A stretch of DNA of 64,000 nucleotides from Hippopus hippopus (taxonomy: Eukaryota > Mollusca > Bivalvia > Cardiida > Cardiidae): NCBI GenBank assembly GCA_946811185.2, contig OX328101.1, positions 16,910,122 to 16,974,121 of the forward strand, in the 5' to 3' direction. This document shows positions 11,780-24,440 of the stretch, in pieces. The position numbers were made by a program, and so were the translations under genes. How positions within the stretch are numbered: position 1 is the first letter of the stretch; every line of letters starts with the position of its first letter. Under the pieces are notes generated by a model. The model had not been told where the DNA came from, did no database searches, and saw only the letters and a list, made by a program, of their open reading frames with translations.

Positions 11780-12985
11780 AGCTCACCTGAGCACAAAGTG
11801 CTTATGATGAGCTTTTGTGATTGTGCTGTGTCCGGCGTTCGTCGTGCGTCGTCCGTCGTCAACTTTTACCTTGTGTACGCTCTAGAGGCTACATTTTCAG
11901 TCCGATACTCATGAAACTTAGTAAATATGTTTGTCTTGATAATATCTCGGACAAGTTTGAAAATGGGTCAGGTCGGGTCAAAAACTAGGTCACTAGGTCA
12001 AATCTTAGGAAAACTTTGTGTACACTTTAGAAACCACATTTTCAGTCCAAAATTCTTAAAAGTTGGTCAGAATGTTTATCTTCATGATATCTCAAACGAG
12101 TTTGAAAATGGGTCATGTCGGGTCAAAAACTAGGTCACTATGTCAAATCTTAGAAAAACCATGTGTACGCTCTAGAGGCTACATTTCCAGTCAGATACTC
12201 ATGAAACTTGGTCAGAATGTTTGTCTTGATGATATCTCGGACAAGTTTGAAAATGGGCGATGTTGGATCAAAAACTAGGTCACTAGGTCAAATCTTAGAA
12301 AAACATTGTGTACTAGCTAGAGGCCACATTCTAAGTCCAAAACTCTTGAAAGTTAGTCAAAATGTTTGTCTTGATAAAATCTTGGATGATTCTAAAAATG
12401 CGTCATTTTGGGTCAAAAACTAGGTCACTAGGTCAAATCTTAGAAAAGCCTTGTGTATACTCTAGAGGCCACATTTTTAGTCAGATACTCATGAAACTTG
12501 GTCAGAATGATTGTTTTGATGATATCTTGGACAAGTTTGAAATTGGGTCATGTCTGGTCAAAAAGTAGGTCACTAGGTCAAATCTGCTCTAGAGGCCACA
12601 TTTTCAGTCCAAAACTCTTGAAAGTTGGTCAGCATGTTTGTCTTGATGATATTTTGGTCGAGTTCTAAAATGGGTCATGTCGGGTCAAAAACTAGGTCAC
12701 TAGGTCAAATCTTAGAAAAACCTTGTGTATGCTCTAGAGACCACATTTTCAGTCTCTTTTTTGATAATATCTACAGTGGGAAAATTGGCTATGGTTGGCT
12801 AAAAACTAGGTAACTGAGAGAAATTCTAAAAAAAAAAGCTTGTGTACATGCTAGAGGCATTTTCAGTCCAATAATTATGAAAGAATAGATTGTTTGTCAT
12901 GGTATCTCACAAGAGATTGAAAATGGGTCATGTTTGGTCAAAAGACTCAGGTGAGCGACTTTAGGGCCATCAGGGCCCTCTTGTT
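11780..12985 (+). mobile_element. Pearl/HINE-like element F, complete ends
   Basis: Head AGCTCACCTGAGCACAAAG with GTCGTGCGTCGTCCGTCGTC. About seven 145-bp units follow, well preserved (GGTCAAAAACTAGGTCAC, ATATCTCGGACAAGTTTGAA). It closes with GACTCAGGTGAGCGACTTT, the hairpin AGGGCCATCAGGGCCCT and CTTGTT. The open frames of 60-71 codons arise because the unit length allows a short frame in each copy. Confidence 0.82.
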
Positions 12986-13633
12986 CAATACTAAATACGA
13001 TGTTATAGAAAAAAGGGCTTCATGTATATTTCCATTGTGGATCAATATCTCTTTAACTCAAAATCCTAGACAAAAATTTATGAAACTTCATATGTGTGTT
13101 CCTAATGATAGTCTGCCAGTATCATTATTTTAGCTTTTTTGATTAAATGTCATGTCATGGAAAAAGGGGGCTTGATGTATGTTTTCATTATAAACCAATA
13201 TCTCTTTAACTACAGGACAAACTGTTATGAAACTTCATCTTTATGTTGTTTATCACAAGCACAGACAATGGTTATTTGTTTTTATTTCATGAAATGCCAT
13301 GTCATGAAAAAAAGGGGCTAAATGTATAATTTCATCATAGACCAATGACCGTCTGTTTGTCCGTCTTTCCGGACAGATCTAAAATCCTTAACAAAAACTA
13401 ATAGAAATTCGTACAGGTGTTCCTTATGATGTCTGCCGATATACATTTATTAATTTATTTTTTTGGTTTTTTTTGCTTTTTCGATATAATACTGTGACAT
13501 AGAAGAAGGGGGCTTCATGTATTTTCCATTATGGATCAATATCTTTTTAACTCAAAATCCTAGACAAAAATTTATGAAACTTCAAGTGTGTGTTTCTTAT
13601 TATAGTCTGCCAATATCGTTATTTTAGCTTTCT
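12986..13633. repeat. Spacer repeats
   Basis: Three spacer-repeat copies in tandem or near-tandem (landmarks GGGCTTCATGTATATTTC, GGGGGCTTGATGTATG, GGGGCTTCATGTATTTTC) alternate with the GTCTGCC(A/G)(G/A)TAT block. No gene. Confidence 0.55.
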
Positions 13634-15811
13634 AGCTCACCTGAGCACGAAGTCCTCAAGGCGAGCTTTTGTGATTGTGCTGTGTCCATGATGCTTCGTG
13701 TGTCGTGCGTCATCAACTTTTACCTTGTATACACTCTAGAGGCCACATTTTCAGTCCAAAACTCTTGAAAGTTGGTCAGAATGTTTGTCTTGATGATATT
13801 TTGGTCGATTTCTAAAATGGGCCATGTCGGGTCAAAAACTAGGTCACTAGGTCAAATCTTAGAAAAACTTTGTGTATGCTCTAGAGACCACATTTTCAGT
13901 CCAAAACTCTTGGAAGTTAGTCAGAATGTTTGTCTTGATGATATCTCGGACAAGTTTGAAAATGGGTCATTTTGGGTCAAAAACTAGGTCACTGGGTCAA
14001 ATCTTAGAAAAATCTTGTGTATGCTCTAGAGGCCACATCTCAGTCCAAAATTCTTGAAAGTTGGTCAGAATGTTTGTCTTGATGATATCTCGGACAAGTT
14101 CAAAAATTGGTCATGTTTGGTCGAAAACTAGGTCACTAGGTCAAATCTTAGAAAAACATTGTGTACGCTCTAAAGGCCACATGGGTCATGTCGGGTCAAA
14201 AACCAGGTCACTAGGTCAGATCTTAGAAAAACCTTGTGTATTCTTTATAGGCCACATTTTCAGTCCAAAACTCTTGAAAGTTGGTCAGAATGTTTCTTGA
14301 GGATATCTCAGACCAGTTTGAAAGTGGGTCATGTATGATCAAAAACTAGGTCACTAGGTCAAAACTAAATAAAACCTTGTGTACGCTCTAGAGACTACAT
14401 TTTCAGTCCAGAACTCCTGAAAGTTGGTCGGAATGTTTGTCTTGATGATATTTCAGACCAGTTTGAAAATGGGCATGTCTGGTCAAAAACTAGGTCATTA
14501 GGTCATAACTTAGAAAAACCATGTGTACGCTCTAGTGGCCACATTTTCAGTCCAAAACTCTTGAAAGTTGGTCAGAATGTCTTGATGATATCTCAGACAG
14601 GTTGAAAATGGTTCATGTCTGGTGAAAACTAGGTCACTAGATAAAATCTTAGAAAAACCTTGTTTACGCTCTAGAGACTACATTTTCAGTCTGATACTCT
14701 TTAAACTTGGTCAGAATATTTGTCTTGATGATATCTCGGATCAGTTTGAAAATGGGGCATGTCGGGACAAAAATTGGTCACTTGGTCATAACTTTGCAAA
14801 CCCTTGTGTACGCTCAAGAGACCACATTTTCAGTCCACTACTCTTGAAACGTCGTCAGAATGTTTGTCTTGATGATATCTCAGTGAGTTTGAAAATGGGT
14901 CAGGTCGGGTCAAAAACTAGGTCACTAGATCAAATCTTAGAAAAACCTTGTTTACGTTCTAGTGGCCACATTTTCAGTCCAAAACTCTTGAAAGTTGGTC
15001 AGAGCGTTTGTCTTGATGATTTCTTGGACGAGTTTGAAAATGGGACATGTCGGGTCAAAAACTAGGTCACTAGGTCATACTTAGAAAAACCTTGGTACGC
15101 TCTAGAGGCCACATTTTCAGGGCAATACTCATGAAACTTGGTCAGACTATTTGTCTTGATGATTTCTTGGATGAGTTTGAAAACGGGTCATGTCGGGTCA
15201 AATGCTAGGTCAGAAAGTCAAATCTTAGAAAAACCTTGTGTACACTCTAGAGGTCACATTTTTAGTGCAATACTCATGAAACCTGGTCACAATGTTTGTC
15301 TTGATGATACCTTGTGGGAGTTTGAAAATGGGTCCGATTGGGTAAAAAATTAGGTCATCAGGTCAAATCTTTAAAAAAGCTTGTGTAGTTTTAGTCAGCA
15401 TTTTTTCTCCAATACTTATGAAAATTAAGCAGAACGTTTTTCTTGATAATTAATATGATGAAATTGAAAATGGGTCACATTGGGTAAAAAACTAGGTTGC
15501 CATGTTAAATCTTTGAAAAACCTTGTGTACACTCTAGAGGCCACATTTTCTGTCCATTACTTATGAAAGGTGGTCAGAATCTTTGTTTTGATAATATCTA
15601 CAGTGGAAAATGGGCTATGTTTGGCTAAAAAGTAGGTCACTGAGGGAAATTCTAGAAAAAGCTTGAGTACAACCTAGAGGCTAAATTTTTACAGTCCAGA
15701 GGCCATTAGTATGAAAGCTTTGTAGAATGTTTGTCATAATATCTCGAAAGAGATTGAAAATGGGTCAAAAGACTCAGGTGAGCGACTTCAGGGCCATCAT
15801 GGCCCTCTTCT
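13634..15811 (+). mobile_element. Pearl/HINE-like element G, longest plus-strand copy, complete ends
   Basis: Head AGCTCACCTGAGCACGAAG and GTCGTGCGTCATC. About fourteen units of about 145 bp follow, with some partial units (for example near 14180). The 3' end is GACTCAGGTGAGCGACTTC, the hairpin AGGGCCATCATGGCCCT and CTTC in place of CTTG. Confidence 0.82.
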
Positions 15812-16854
15812 TTGCTTCTTAGAATTATCATTTATAAATCTAAACCACTATGTTCTCATTACAAAGGGAGATAATAATTACCTCCCTTTTCAGGAAACTA
15901 ATAAAAGTATCAACAAATAATTTCAAGATAGACATCAAAGGAATTTCTGGTCGGTTAAAAATGTGCAAAAGTATTATATCAGTATGAAATTTTATTTATC
16001 AGCTAACAAGAATTTTTTTTTTCCATGTTGCACTAGAAGCATTAGGGGTCGTAGACCTTAAACAACATCCCCTGCGGAATGAATGGTAGGATTTTGGAGG
16101 AAAAAATACTGGAGATTTCTTTGGATAGCACTGTACTCTAATTGCTGAAAAATCAACCTGCAGAACAGAGCTATTCAGAACAATATAGCCTACAGAGCTG
16201 AAGTAGCAAACCACCTAATTTTGTCAAATAATATCATGGCATTCTTTCTTCGTTGACCTTCCACTAAATTGCTTATACTTTTTGGCTGTGCTACACAAGA
16301 TAATTGCCAGACATAAATAGATAAAACATTTTTACTTACTTGTACTGATTTGTGGTCAGAAGTTGAAATGATTTCACTATTAAAAATTGAATACCTTTGT
16401 CATTAGATCTCTTCTCCTAAAAGTGTTCAAATTTTGCTCTGTCAAACAAGAAGGGTACCAGAGCTTAAAATGGAAAATCATTAGTAATAGTTTCTCAATT
16501 TAGTGGAGTATATTTTTTAATGAGGTGGGAGTTGATGTTTTGTATGGACAAATCATAAGGATTTGATCAGGTGAAGGAGAATACTCAGCAATTGCAGGAA
16601 GTACCTAGTCTCTTTTAAAAATTGTATAAAATTGCGGATTATAATTCCGGTAAAGTCAGTATTCTATCTATACTTGTTTTTGTACCTAAGTGTTAAAATC
16701 ACCACGATTCAAATTCTCACATTTTAAACATGTAAAGAGAAAGAGAATACACGCCTTATTACTTAATATTTAATTTGTACAATGTTGATAAGGTGATTGA
16801 TCCAGGGCCATCTTGGCCCGCTTGTTTCATATACCGTATTTTGTGTGTGTTTTT
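15812..16854. other. Intron with a dispersed 118-bp repeat and a solo 3' end
   Basis: Sequence at 16619-16737 (containing GATTATAATTCCGGTA and AAATCACCACGATTCAAATT) recurs at 18968-19083. A solo tandem-core 3' end (GGTGATTGATCC, GGGCCATCTTGGCCC) lies at about 16791-16826. No exon seen. Confidence 0.55.
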
Positions 16855-18334
16855 AGCTCACCTGAGTACAACGTGCTCAAGGGGAGCTTTTAGGATCACG
16901 CTGTGTCCGTCGTGCGTCGTCAACAATTTTTAAACATCAACTGCTCCTAAACTGCTGGGCCAATTTGGACCAAACTTGGCTGGAATGTTCCTTGGGAGGT
17001 CCTCTTTAAAAACTGTTCACAGAATTTGATGAAATTTTTGATCCGTCGAAAAACATGGCCGCGGGGGGGGGGGGGGGGGGGGGGCTCTTCGCATTCTTTA
17101 AAAAATCTCCTCTGAAACCGTTGGTCAGATTTTGAAATAATTTCACATTAATGTTCCTTGGGTGACCCTTTTCAAAAATTGTTCATGAAATTTTGATCTG
17201 TCAAAAAACATGCCCGTGTTGGTGGTGGGGGTGGGGGTGCTTTGCGCCGTGTGGTGTCAATAATTCTTTAAACAACTTCTCCTCCTTAACCGCTGGGTCA
17301 ATTAGAACCAAACTTGGCTGGAATGTTCCTTGGGAGGTCTTCTTTAAAAATTGTTCACAGAATTTATTCCATCAAAAACTCTGGTTGCCATGGCAACCAA
17401 ATGAATTTTTCTAAGAAATTTATTGAAAATCTTCTCATCTGAAACTGCAAGTCAGATTTTGAAATAATTTCACAGAAATATTCCATGGATGGTCCTATTC
17501 AAAACTTGTTCGTGAAATATTGATCTGTCAAAAAATATGGCCATGGTGGGGGGGGGGGGGGCTCTTTGCACTGTATGGACTTAAAGAAATTCTTTGAAAT
17601 TCTTCTTCTCTTAAACCACTTGTCAGATTTTGAAGCAATTTCACAGAAATGTTCCTTGGGTGCCCCTTTTGAAAATTTTTTGCAAAATTTTGATCCGTCA
17701 AGAAACATGGCTGTGGTGGTGGGGGGCTATTTGCACTATATGGACATGAAGAAATCCTTAAAAATTCTTCTTCTCTGAAACCACTGGTCAGATTTTGTAA
17801 TAATTTCACAGAATTGATCCTTTGGTGACCTTTTGATATTCATCAAAAGATTGTGTAGGTATTTTGATGAAAAGGGCTTTTGCAGACATTAACCTATACC
17901 AGGTGAGTGCACTGGTGAGAAATGCTGATCAATATGCACACTTTCTACTTGATGTATTTGATAGCTATGTATTGCAAGAGGTAATATAAAACTGTTATCT
18001 TTAGAATACATGCATAATATTTCACCAGTTATCAAAATGGCCTCTATCTGGGTGTTAACTGCCTTGTTGTTCACCATTTCTGTACTTTATGGTAGATTGT
18101 TTTCTGAATTCTATACATACTTTATATGCTGAATTCTGATTCGTCAAAAACATGGCTGTGGTGATGAATGTAGGGGTGCTGACAGATTTTGAAATTATTT
18201 TTTCAGGTGACCTTTTCAAAATTGCTTGTCACAATAATGATTTTGTTTCCAAAATTTCAATACTTTAAAAAAATTGGCTATGGTCCTCTCAAAAATTCAG
18301 GTGAGCGATCCAGGGCCATCTTGGCCCTCTTGTT
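16855..18334 (+). mobile_element. Tandem-core element H, third core type with poly-G tracts
   Basis: Head AGCTCACCTGAGTACAACG. The core units are of a different type, about 165-190 bp, with GGCTGGAATGTTCCTTGGG, CTCCTAAACCGCTGGGCC-like text and AAAACATGGCC(G/A)TGG. In each unit the last motif is followed by a G-rich run (17064-17084, 17219-17240, 17545-17560, 17715-17727). The 3' end is TTCAGGTGAGCGATCC, hairpin CAGGGCCATCTTGGCCCT and CTTGTT. Confidence 0.75.
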
Positions 18335-18628
18335 TTCTTTTTTTTTTTTTTGTTTTTTTTTTTGTTTTGTGTGTGTTTAATTTCTGCTTTTTCTGCGGAC
18401 CAACTCAAGGCCGCAGAAAATAAACGTAGGGATGTCCTATGTTGCCTTTTGACAAAACAGCTCCAAAAACATGGATGACTTCAGGTTATAGGGTTATGTA
18501 TAATAAAACACCATTGTGGTCAATCGGTGATTTCATTGAAATGCATTGATCTTAAGGAAATGTCGATCAAATATGACTTCATAATACCAGTAAATGTTAG
18601 ATTAGATGTTTTAATGAACATTCGCCAA
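18335..18628. other. T-rich intron DNA
   Basis: Poly-T/TG tract at 18335-18375, then unremarkable AT-rich sequence up to the SINE head. Confidence 0.45.
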
Positions 18629-18932
18629 GCCCCGATAGCTCAGTCTGTAGTGCACAGGGCTTGAGAACAGGAGGTCGAGGGTTCGATCCCCGACTCAGCC
18701 ATTTTCTTTCTGAGGATTGATGATAGTCATGGCAACAGGATTCAGTCCTCTCCCACTGCTGCCATTGTTTCGACAATGGTAATGTGGAAAAGCAGCCAGT
18801 GGCTTCGAAAGAATATTTTGCGGAGAACTGGTAACAGAAACTCCAAGAAAGCATGGATAGGTGCACTGGCCGCCGTGATACAACTGAAATAATGTTGAAA
18901 ATGGAGTTAAACGCCATATAATCAATCAAATT
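18629..18932 (+). mobile_element. tRNA-derived SINE
   Basis: The head reads like a tRNA gene: GCCCCGATAGCTCAG with a box A at about 18636 and a box B GGTTCGATCCC at 18680-18690, ending in a discriminator-like GCCA at 18698-18701. It does not stop there. The body continues for about 230 bp and ends with GGAGTTAAACGCCATATAAT and a short A-rich tail. Body and tail resemble bivalve tRNA-SINEs of the RUDI/Meta type. That family assignment is from memory of such elements, not a search. Confidence 0.75.
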
Positions 18933-19751
18933 AAGGAAAATTCAACTTCTAATTAGCAGGCCCCATTGTATAAAATTGCCGATTATAATTCTGGTATGGT
19001 CAGTATTCTACCTGTACTTGTTTTCGTACCGAAGTGTTGAAATCACCACGATTCAAATTCTCACATTTTAAACATGACAGTAGGTCAACACTTACCATTT
19101 TGCCTATAACTTGGGGAAAATCAACATTGTGTTTATACATGTATAGATCACAGACTTTTTCGAAAACATGTATACGATGAATTATCTCAAATATTCTTTC
19201 GCAAAATAAACGTAGCAGTTGACCAACATAGTGTATTTTAAAACTTGATCTTCTGTAGGATAGTATCTAAGACCACATTGGGATATCTACCCGATATTTA
19301 TACATAGGCGGAATTCTCCAGAAACAAAAGTAGATTTTTGTGAACTATAACTCTTGTAATTCAACTTAAGCAGATATTAAATATCAGAAATGGTCAGACT
19401 GGAGATCACAAAAATAAAGTTCGCAGAAATTTAAACATACCTCTTCTTGGGAAAAACCGTAGAATTTGGAAACCGCAGGGAAAAAAAAAACACTTATATG
19501 GTACTAAGGACTTGCATTACTTTAAAAATTAAACTTTTACTAGTCTATGTATACTTTTCATGTATTCTGATTTTATGTGAGGAATAGAAATAAAGCATTG
19601 TGCGAAAATTATATCTTTCATATTTTGTTGTGATATTTTTGTAATGTATGTATTTTTATCATGTAGACTCGTGCTGTTAGTGAAAGATTTTTTTTTTTTA
19701 CATATTATAATACAGGCATCATCAATGAAATTATCTTTCTTATATTATCAG
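18933..19751. other. Intron with second copy of the 118-bp repeat
   Basis: 18968-19083 repeats the sequence at 16619-16737. From 19085 to 19751 nothing is recognised except the T-rich approach to the acceptor of the next exon. Confidence 0.5.
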
Positions 19752-19847
19752 AAAAATTCCTGTGTTATGTTAAAGATCTTCTGAAAGAAATCCACAGAGA
19801 GGACCTATATCCAGAATTTGAAAAAGAATTCCGGCAGCTTGGTCCAG
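19752..19847 (+). CDS. Host gene, exon 2 of 4 seen (module B, copy 1)
   Basis: This is a 96-nt exon flanked by ATTATCAG and GTAGGA. It is open in a single frame with phase-1 introns on both sides. It encodes 31 codons with the pattern KFLCYVKDLLKEIHREDLY followed by PEFEKEF. The last exon opens with an equivalent helix pattern (MKGYLRKILEDMHEKDVY then DEFVKEL), about half identical, so these two are paralogous modules. The function is unknown. The segment is amphipathic, acidic and basic, and reads as two short helices. Confidence 0.65.
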
Positions 19848-19859
19848 GTAGGATTCTTG

Positions 19860-22106
19860 TGCTTTATCAGTCTTTCGTCATGTGTCGTCAACCTTTACCT
19901 TCCGTTACCAAATTTTCAGTCCAATTCTCATGATACTTCTTCAGAATGTTTGTCTTCATTATATCTCTGACATGTTCTGAAATGTTTGAAAACGGGTCTC
20001 GTCTGGTAAAGAAGAAGGTCACCAGGTCTAATCTTTGTAAAAAAAATTGTCTACACTCTAGAGGATACATTTTCAGTCCAATACTCATGGAATTTGGTTA
20101 AAGATTTTGTCTTGAAAATATCTCAAATGGCTTTAAAATTGGGTATTATTGGAAAAAAAAGTAGGTACATTGTAACTAGGTCAAATCTTAAAACCATGTG
20201 CACACTCAAGAAGCCACATTTTCTGTCAGTACACATGAAAATTGGTCAAAATATTTGTCCTGATGATATCTCAGACAAAAACAGAAATAGGTCATATCAT
20301 GTCAAAAAGTTGGTCACCAACTCAAATCTCTTATAAGCCTTGTGTACACTTTAGAGGCCACATTTTCAGCCCAATACTCATGAAACTTGGCCAAAATGTT
20401 TTTCCTTATAATAGCTTTAAGGTTTGTAAAAATTATGTGGGTCCAAAAGTAGGTTAACAGGTCAAATCTTTGAAATACAGTGTACTTTCCAAAGGCCAGA
20501 TTTTAGGCCATCAAGCCAAAGCTTTGAAAAACCTTATGTATTTTCTAGAGGCCATTACTACAGTGGAATACTTCTGGAAATCGTGCAGAATATATGTTTT
20601 GATAGTCAGGTCATAAAATAGGTCACAAGGTCAGTTTAAAAAAAAAAAAAAAAAAAAAAAGTCTACTCTTTTGAGGCCATATTTTCTCTCCAATTCTCAT
20701 CAAAGTTTGACAAAGCATTTGTAATAATAATCCCAAAGGAGTACTGAATAGTGTAAAGTCGTGTAAAAAAGTAGGTCTTTAGGTCAAATCACAAAAAAAA
20801 ATTAATACTCTAGCGGCCACATTTAAAGCCCAATACTTATGCAATTTAGTCAGAATCTTTGTCTTGATAATGTTTGACGAGCTTCAAAATTGGTCACATT
20901 GGTTGAATAAATACATGTACATGTAAGTCACCTGGCAGCCAAATCTTTGAAAAGCCTTATGTACACTCTAGTGGCCACATTTTCAGTCCAATACTGATGA
21001 AATTTGGTCAGAAGATTTGTTGTAACAGTATCTAGGATGAGTTTTAATCTGGGTCACCACGCAGATCCTTTGGTTTTGTCTAGGGGTTGTATTGTGGTTG
21101 AATACCAGTGAAAGATTGTTAGAATGTGTTGATCAGGCGTCAAACAAGTTTCGAAATGGGTTATATTGATTCCAAAATTAGATCATTGTGTCAAATCTTA
21201 GAAAACCTGGTGTATGCTCTAGATGTCACATTTTCAGTCTGAAACTAAAAAGAGTTGGACAGATTATTTGTCTATATAATATCTTAAACAACTTTACAAT
21301 TTGGTCAAGCCAGCAAAAAAATTATCACTTTGCCAAATTTTCAGGAAAAAAAAAACCTAGGCTCTGGAGGCTAAATATAGCTCAGTCCAAAACTCATGAA
21401 ACTTGATAAGATTGTATGTCTTGATGATATCTCATACTTGTTTGAAAATGTGTCACCTCAGGCCTTTAATTAGATCACCAAATCCAAACTTTGAAAAACC
21501 TTGTGTCATAATCTAGAGGCAACAATTTCAGTTCAATACTTATGAAAGTTAACCCAGACTGTCTTGATTGGAAGAGGGTAAAAAAAAGTCACTGGGACTG
21601 ATCATTTAAAATTCTTGTGTACACTCTAGAGGCCACATTTTCAGTCCAATGCTCTTGAAACTTGGTCAGAATGATTGTCCTAATGATATCTCAGACAAGT
21701 TCTAAAGTTAGATACATCATCTCAAAAAGTAGGTCACCAGGTCAAATCTTTTAAAAAACCTGATGTACACAACAGAGACCACATTCTTAGTTTATTCCTC
21801 ATGAAAGTTGGTGAAAATCGTTGTCCTGATATCTCGGATAAGTTCCAAATTTTGTTGCATACGATCTAAAGCTAGGTCACATTGATGAATCTCTTGAGAC
21901 CATATTATCAATCTGATGCTAATCAAACAGGGTCAAAAGGTTTTTCCTGATATCATGGACAACTTTTAAAATAAGTCAGGATTGTTAAAAACTAGGTCAT
22001 TAAGTCATACCAGAGAATAACATTGACTATACTTCATATTTTTTTCAAAGGTACAAATGTAAACAGGCTCTGGTGAGCTATTCAGGACCATCATGGCCCT
22101 CTTGTT
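19860..22106 (+). mobile_element. Old tandem-core element I, 3' end kept, 5' head lost
   Basis: It begins just after exon 2 at a decayed GTGTCGTCAACCTTTACC block. About fifteen strongly diverged units of the 145-bp type follow (CTCTAGAGGCCACATTTTC, AGAATGTTTGTCTTGATGA). It ends with GGTGAGCTATTCAGGACC, the hairpin region CCATCATGG and CTTGTT. Greater divergence than elements F, G and J suggests an older insertion. Confidence 0.7.
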
Positions 22107-23589
22107 AGAAAGTATGTATTTATGCAAATGGTTTGGTTGTTTGTGTTGATACTCGTCAAGCAAATATGTTGGGGATGTAGAGAGTAAAACTGGAATTAAC
22201 GTGACCTTAAATTGTTCTGCCATATTTTCTGGGAAGGGCTTACTTAGGCGTTTTGACTCCTGTATTTTGCTGAATATCCATGGGCAGGTCTGTTTTGAAG
22301 CGTTATTAAAAGCTCACGAATTTCATCATTGCTGATCAGAAAAAATAGAAACCTTGTTTCTATTGATAGGTGCTTGCAAATATTGCTATTTATCAGTCTA
22401 CTGCTTACATAACACAGATTTGCATCCTTCTCATACCAATCATGTTTTTCAGGGAATTGCAATAACATTGATTGTATTTCACAAGTTGTATTGTGAAAGA
22501 TTTGACAGCCCTGAAAAATAAATACTCTTGATCGTGAGAGCCTCAGACCTAAAAAAAAATGTTAAATATCAGCTAATGCATATTGGCCACTATAGCTGAG
22601 TAAATGATGTAGGTTTAGCTCACATGGATACAAATTGCCCATTTGGAGATATTATTGTTGATAAGAAGTCGGTTTTGAACTTATTCATCCTATAAATTCA
22701 GTAGTGAACCCCCCCCCCTCCAAAAAAAAAAAAAAGAAAAGAAAATTTAAAAAAAACCTAATACAGCAAGACAATTTATAGAAAAATTCATTTAATGGTA
22801 CACCTGAAAATTAAAAAAGAAAATAAGATGGTTAAGTGATAAGAGACCAGCTTTACCACATTTTTGAAAAACCTATAGAAATCCTTTTCTAGAACCATAG
22901 CTCAAATGACGTTGAAACTTTAAAACGTTTGCATGAATCAATAGAACGGCTATTTCAAAGTTTACACAAAGGAATAGCACATGTTTGCCTTGAGGAGGAC
23001 GGGTTTGAAAACATTGTGGGAGAATGAAAAAATGCTAGTGGCTAGCATATTTCCTCTTCATAATGTTTTCTACCCTGTCAGAGACCCTGTGTTCACATGT
23101 GCCCATTTAAAATATTGTCACCCCTATATGTGTCCATTTCAAATATTGTCGCCTTTAAATGCTTTGAGTTTTTGAGTAGTCTAAAATTTGTCTTTTGAGG
23201 AACTGTTAAGGAATAGTTGAAAGATCTAACTTGACAACACAAATCCTTGAGGGTGTTGATATTTAGGGTTGATGGTCACTTTTACTAAAAATTAAAAGAA
23301 ACTAAAATTTTAAGCTGGTTTCAAAAAAATTCTCATGATGAAAATCTTGATTTGCGCAGGATGCAAGGTGGGTTTTTCATTTGGAGCCATTAAAAAAAAA
23401 GAAAGAAAATGTCATACTTGAAATACAAATTGGCAAAAGTTAATTGAGCCTGTTCTATCATGTAAGGTTGCCACAAAATCTGATACTCATTCCCAGTGTT
23501 GAGAGAAGATTTATAGGAAAATCCATTAAGCAGTCTGGATTTGACATAGATTAAGTGTAAAAAGTTGGTTGTCAGATATGATAAGCAAC
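22107..23589. other. Intron, decayed TTAA-MITE relic
   Basis: Poly-C/poly-A tract at 22709-22735. At about 23005-23090 a decayed copy of the TTAA MITE hairpin is seen (AATGCTAGTGGCTAGCAT and ATGTTTTCTACC). The rest has no recognisable content. Confidence 0.45.
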
Positions 23590-24440
23590 AAATAGAATGT
23601 ATGTTACAGGTGAACCTTCATGGTGATAAATAACAAAAAGTCTGTATGATACAGGTGAACCTTCATAGTGATAACTAACATATAGTCTGTATGACACAGG
23701 TGAACCTTCACATGGTTATAACTAACAAATAGTCTGTATGATACAGGTGAACCTTCATGGTGATAAGTAACAAATAGTCTGTATGATACAGGTGAACCTT
23801 TATGGTGATAGTTACCAAATAGTCTGTATGATGCATGTGAATCTTTATGGTGATAAGTAACAAATATTCTGTATGATACAGGTGAACCTTCATAGTGATA
23901 ACTAATAAATATTAGTAATCTGTATGATACAAGTAAACCTGCATGGTGAAAAGTAACATTTAGCCTGTATGATACAAGTTAACCTTCATGGTGATAAGTA
24001 ACAAATAGCCTGTATGATAATAGAAGTGAACGTTTATGGTGATAAGTAACAATTAGCCTGTATGGTGATATAAGTGAACCTTTATGGTGATAAGTAACAA
24101 ATAGCCTGTTTGAAACAAATGAACCTTCTTGATGAACCTTCATGGTGATAAGTGACAAATAATTTGTATGATACAAGTAACCCTTCATGGTGATAACTTA
24201 CAAATAGCCTGTATGATATAGGTGAACTTTCATGGGTGATAACTAACGAATAGTTTGTATGATACCAGTAAACCTTTATTGGTTATAACTAAAATAGTTT
24301 ATATGATACAAGTGAACCTTCATGGGTGATCACTAACAATTAGCCTGTATGATTCCAGTAACCTTTCATGGGTGATAACTTAAGAATAGTGTGTATGGTG
24401 TGAGTGAATCTTCACAGATGATAATTCACAAATAGCTTGT
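23590..24440. repeat. Minisatellite, 45-47-bp unit, about 18 copies
   Basis: The unit is CTGTATGATACAGGTGAACC followed by TTCATGGTGATAAGTAACAA and ATAGT. Spacings between successive CTGTATG landmarks are 45, 47, 45, 45 and 45 bp in the first part. The second half is more diverged with small insertions. The 45-bp period equals 15 codons, which explains the repetitive minus-strand frames at 23708-23893 and 23979-24188. I do not regard them as genes. Confidence 0.85.

Noticed and set aside
11927..15353. Family of 60-150-residue proteins with repeated MVRMFVLMIS and SKTRSLGQILEKPCV
   Set aside because: They are translations of the ~145-bp tandem core. Equivalent frames occur on the minus strand in the inverted copy, and frame breaks are random.
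18629..18701. A tRNA gene
   Set aside because: Box A and box B are present, but the sequence continues into a body of about 230 bp and a SINE-type 3' end, so it is the head of a retroposon.
23590..24440. CRISPR-like array
   Set aside because: Units are contiguous 45-47-bp repeats with no unique spacers, and the host is a eukaryote.
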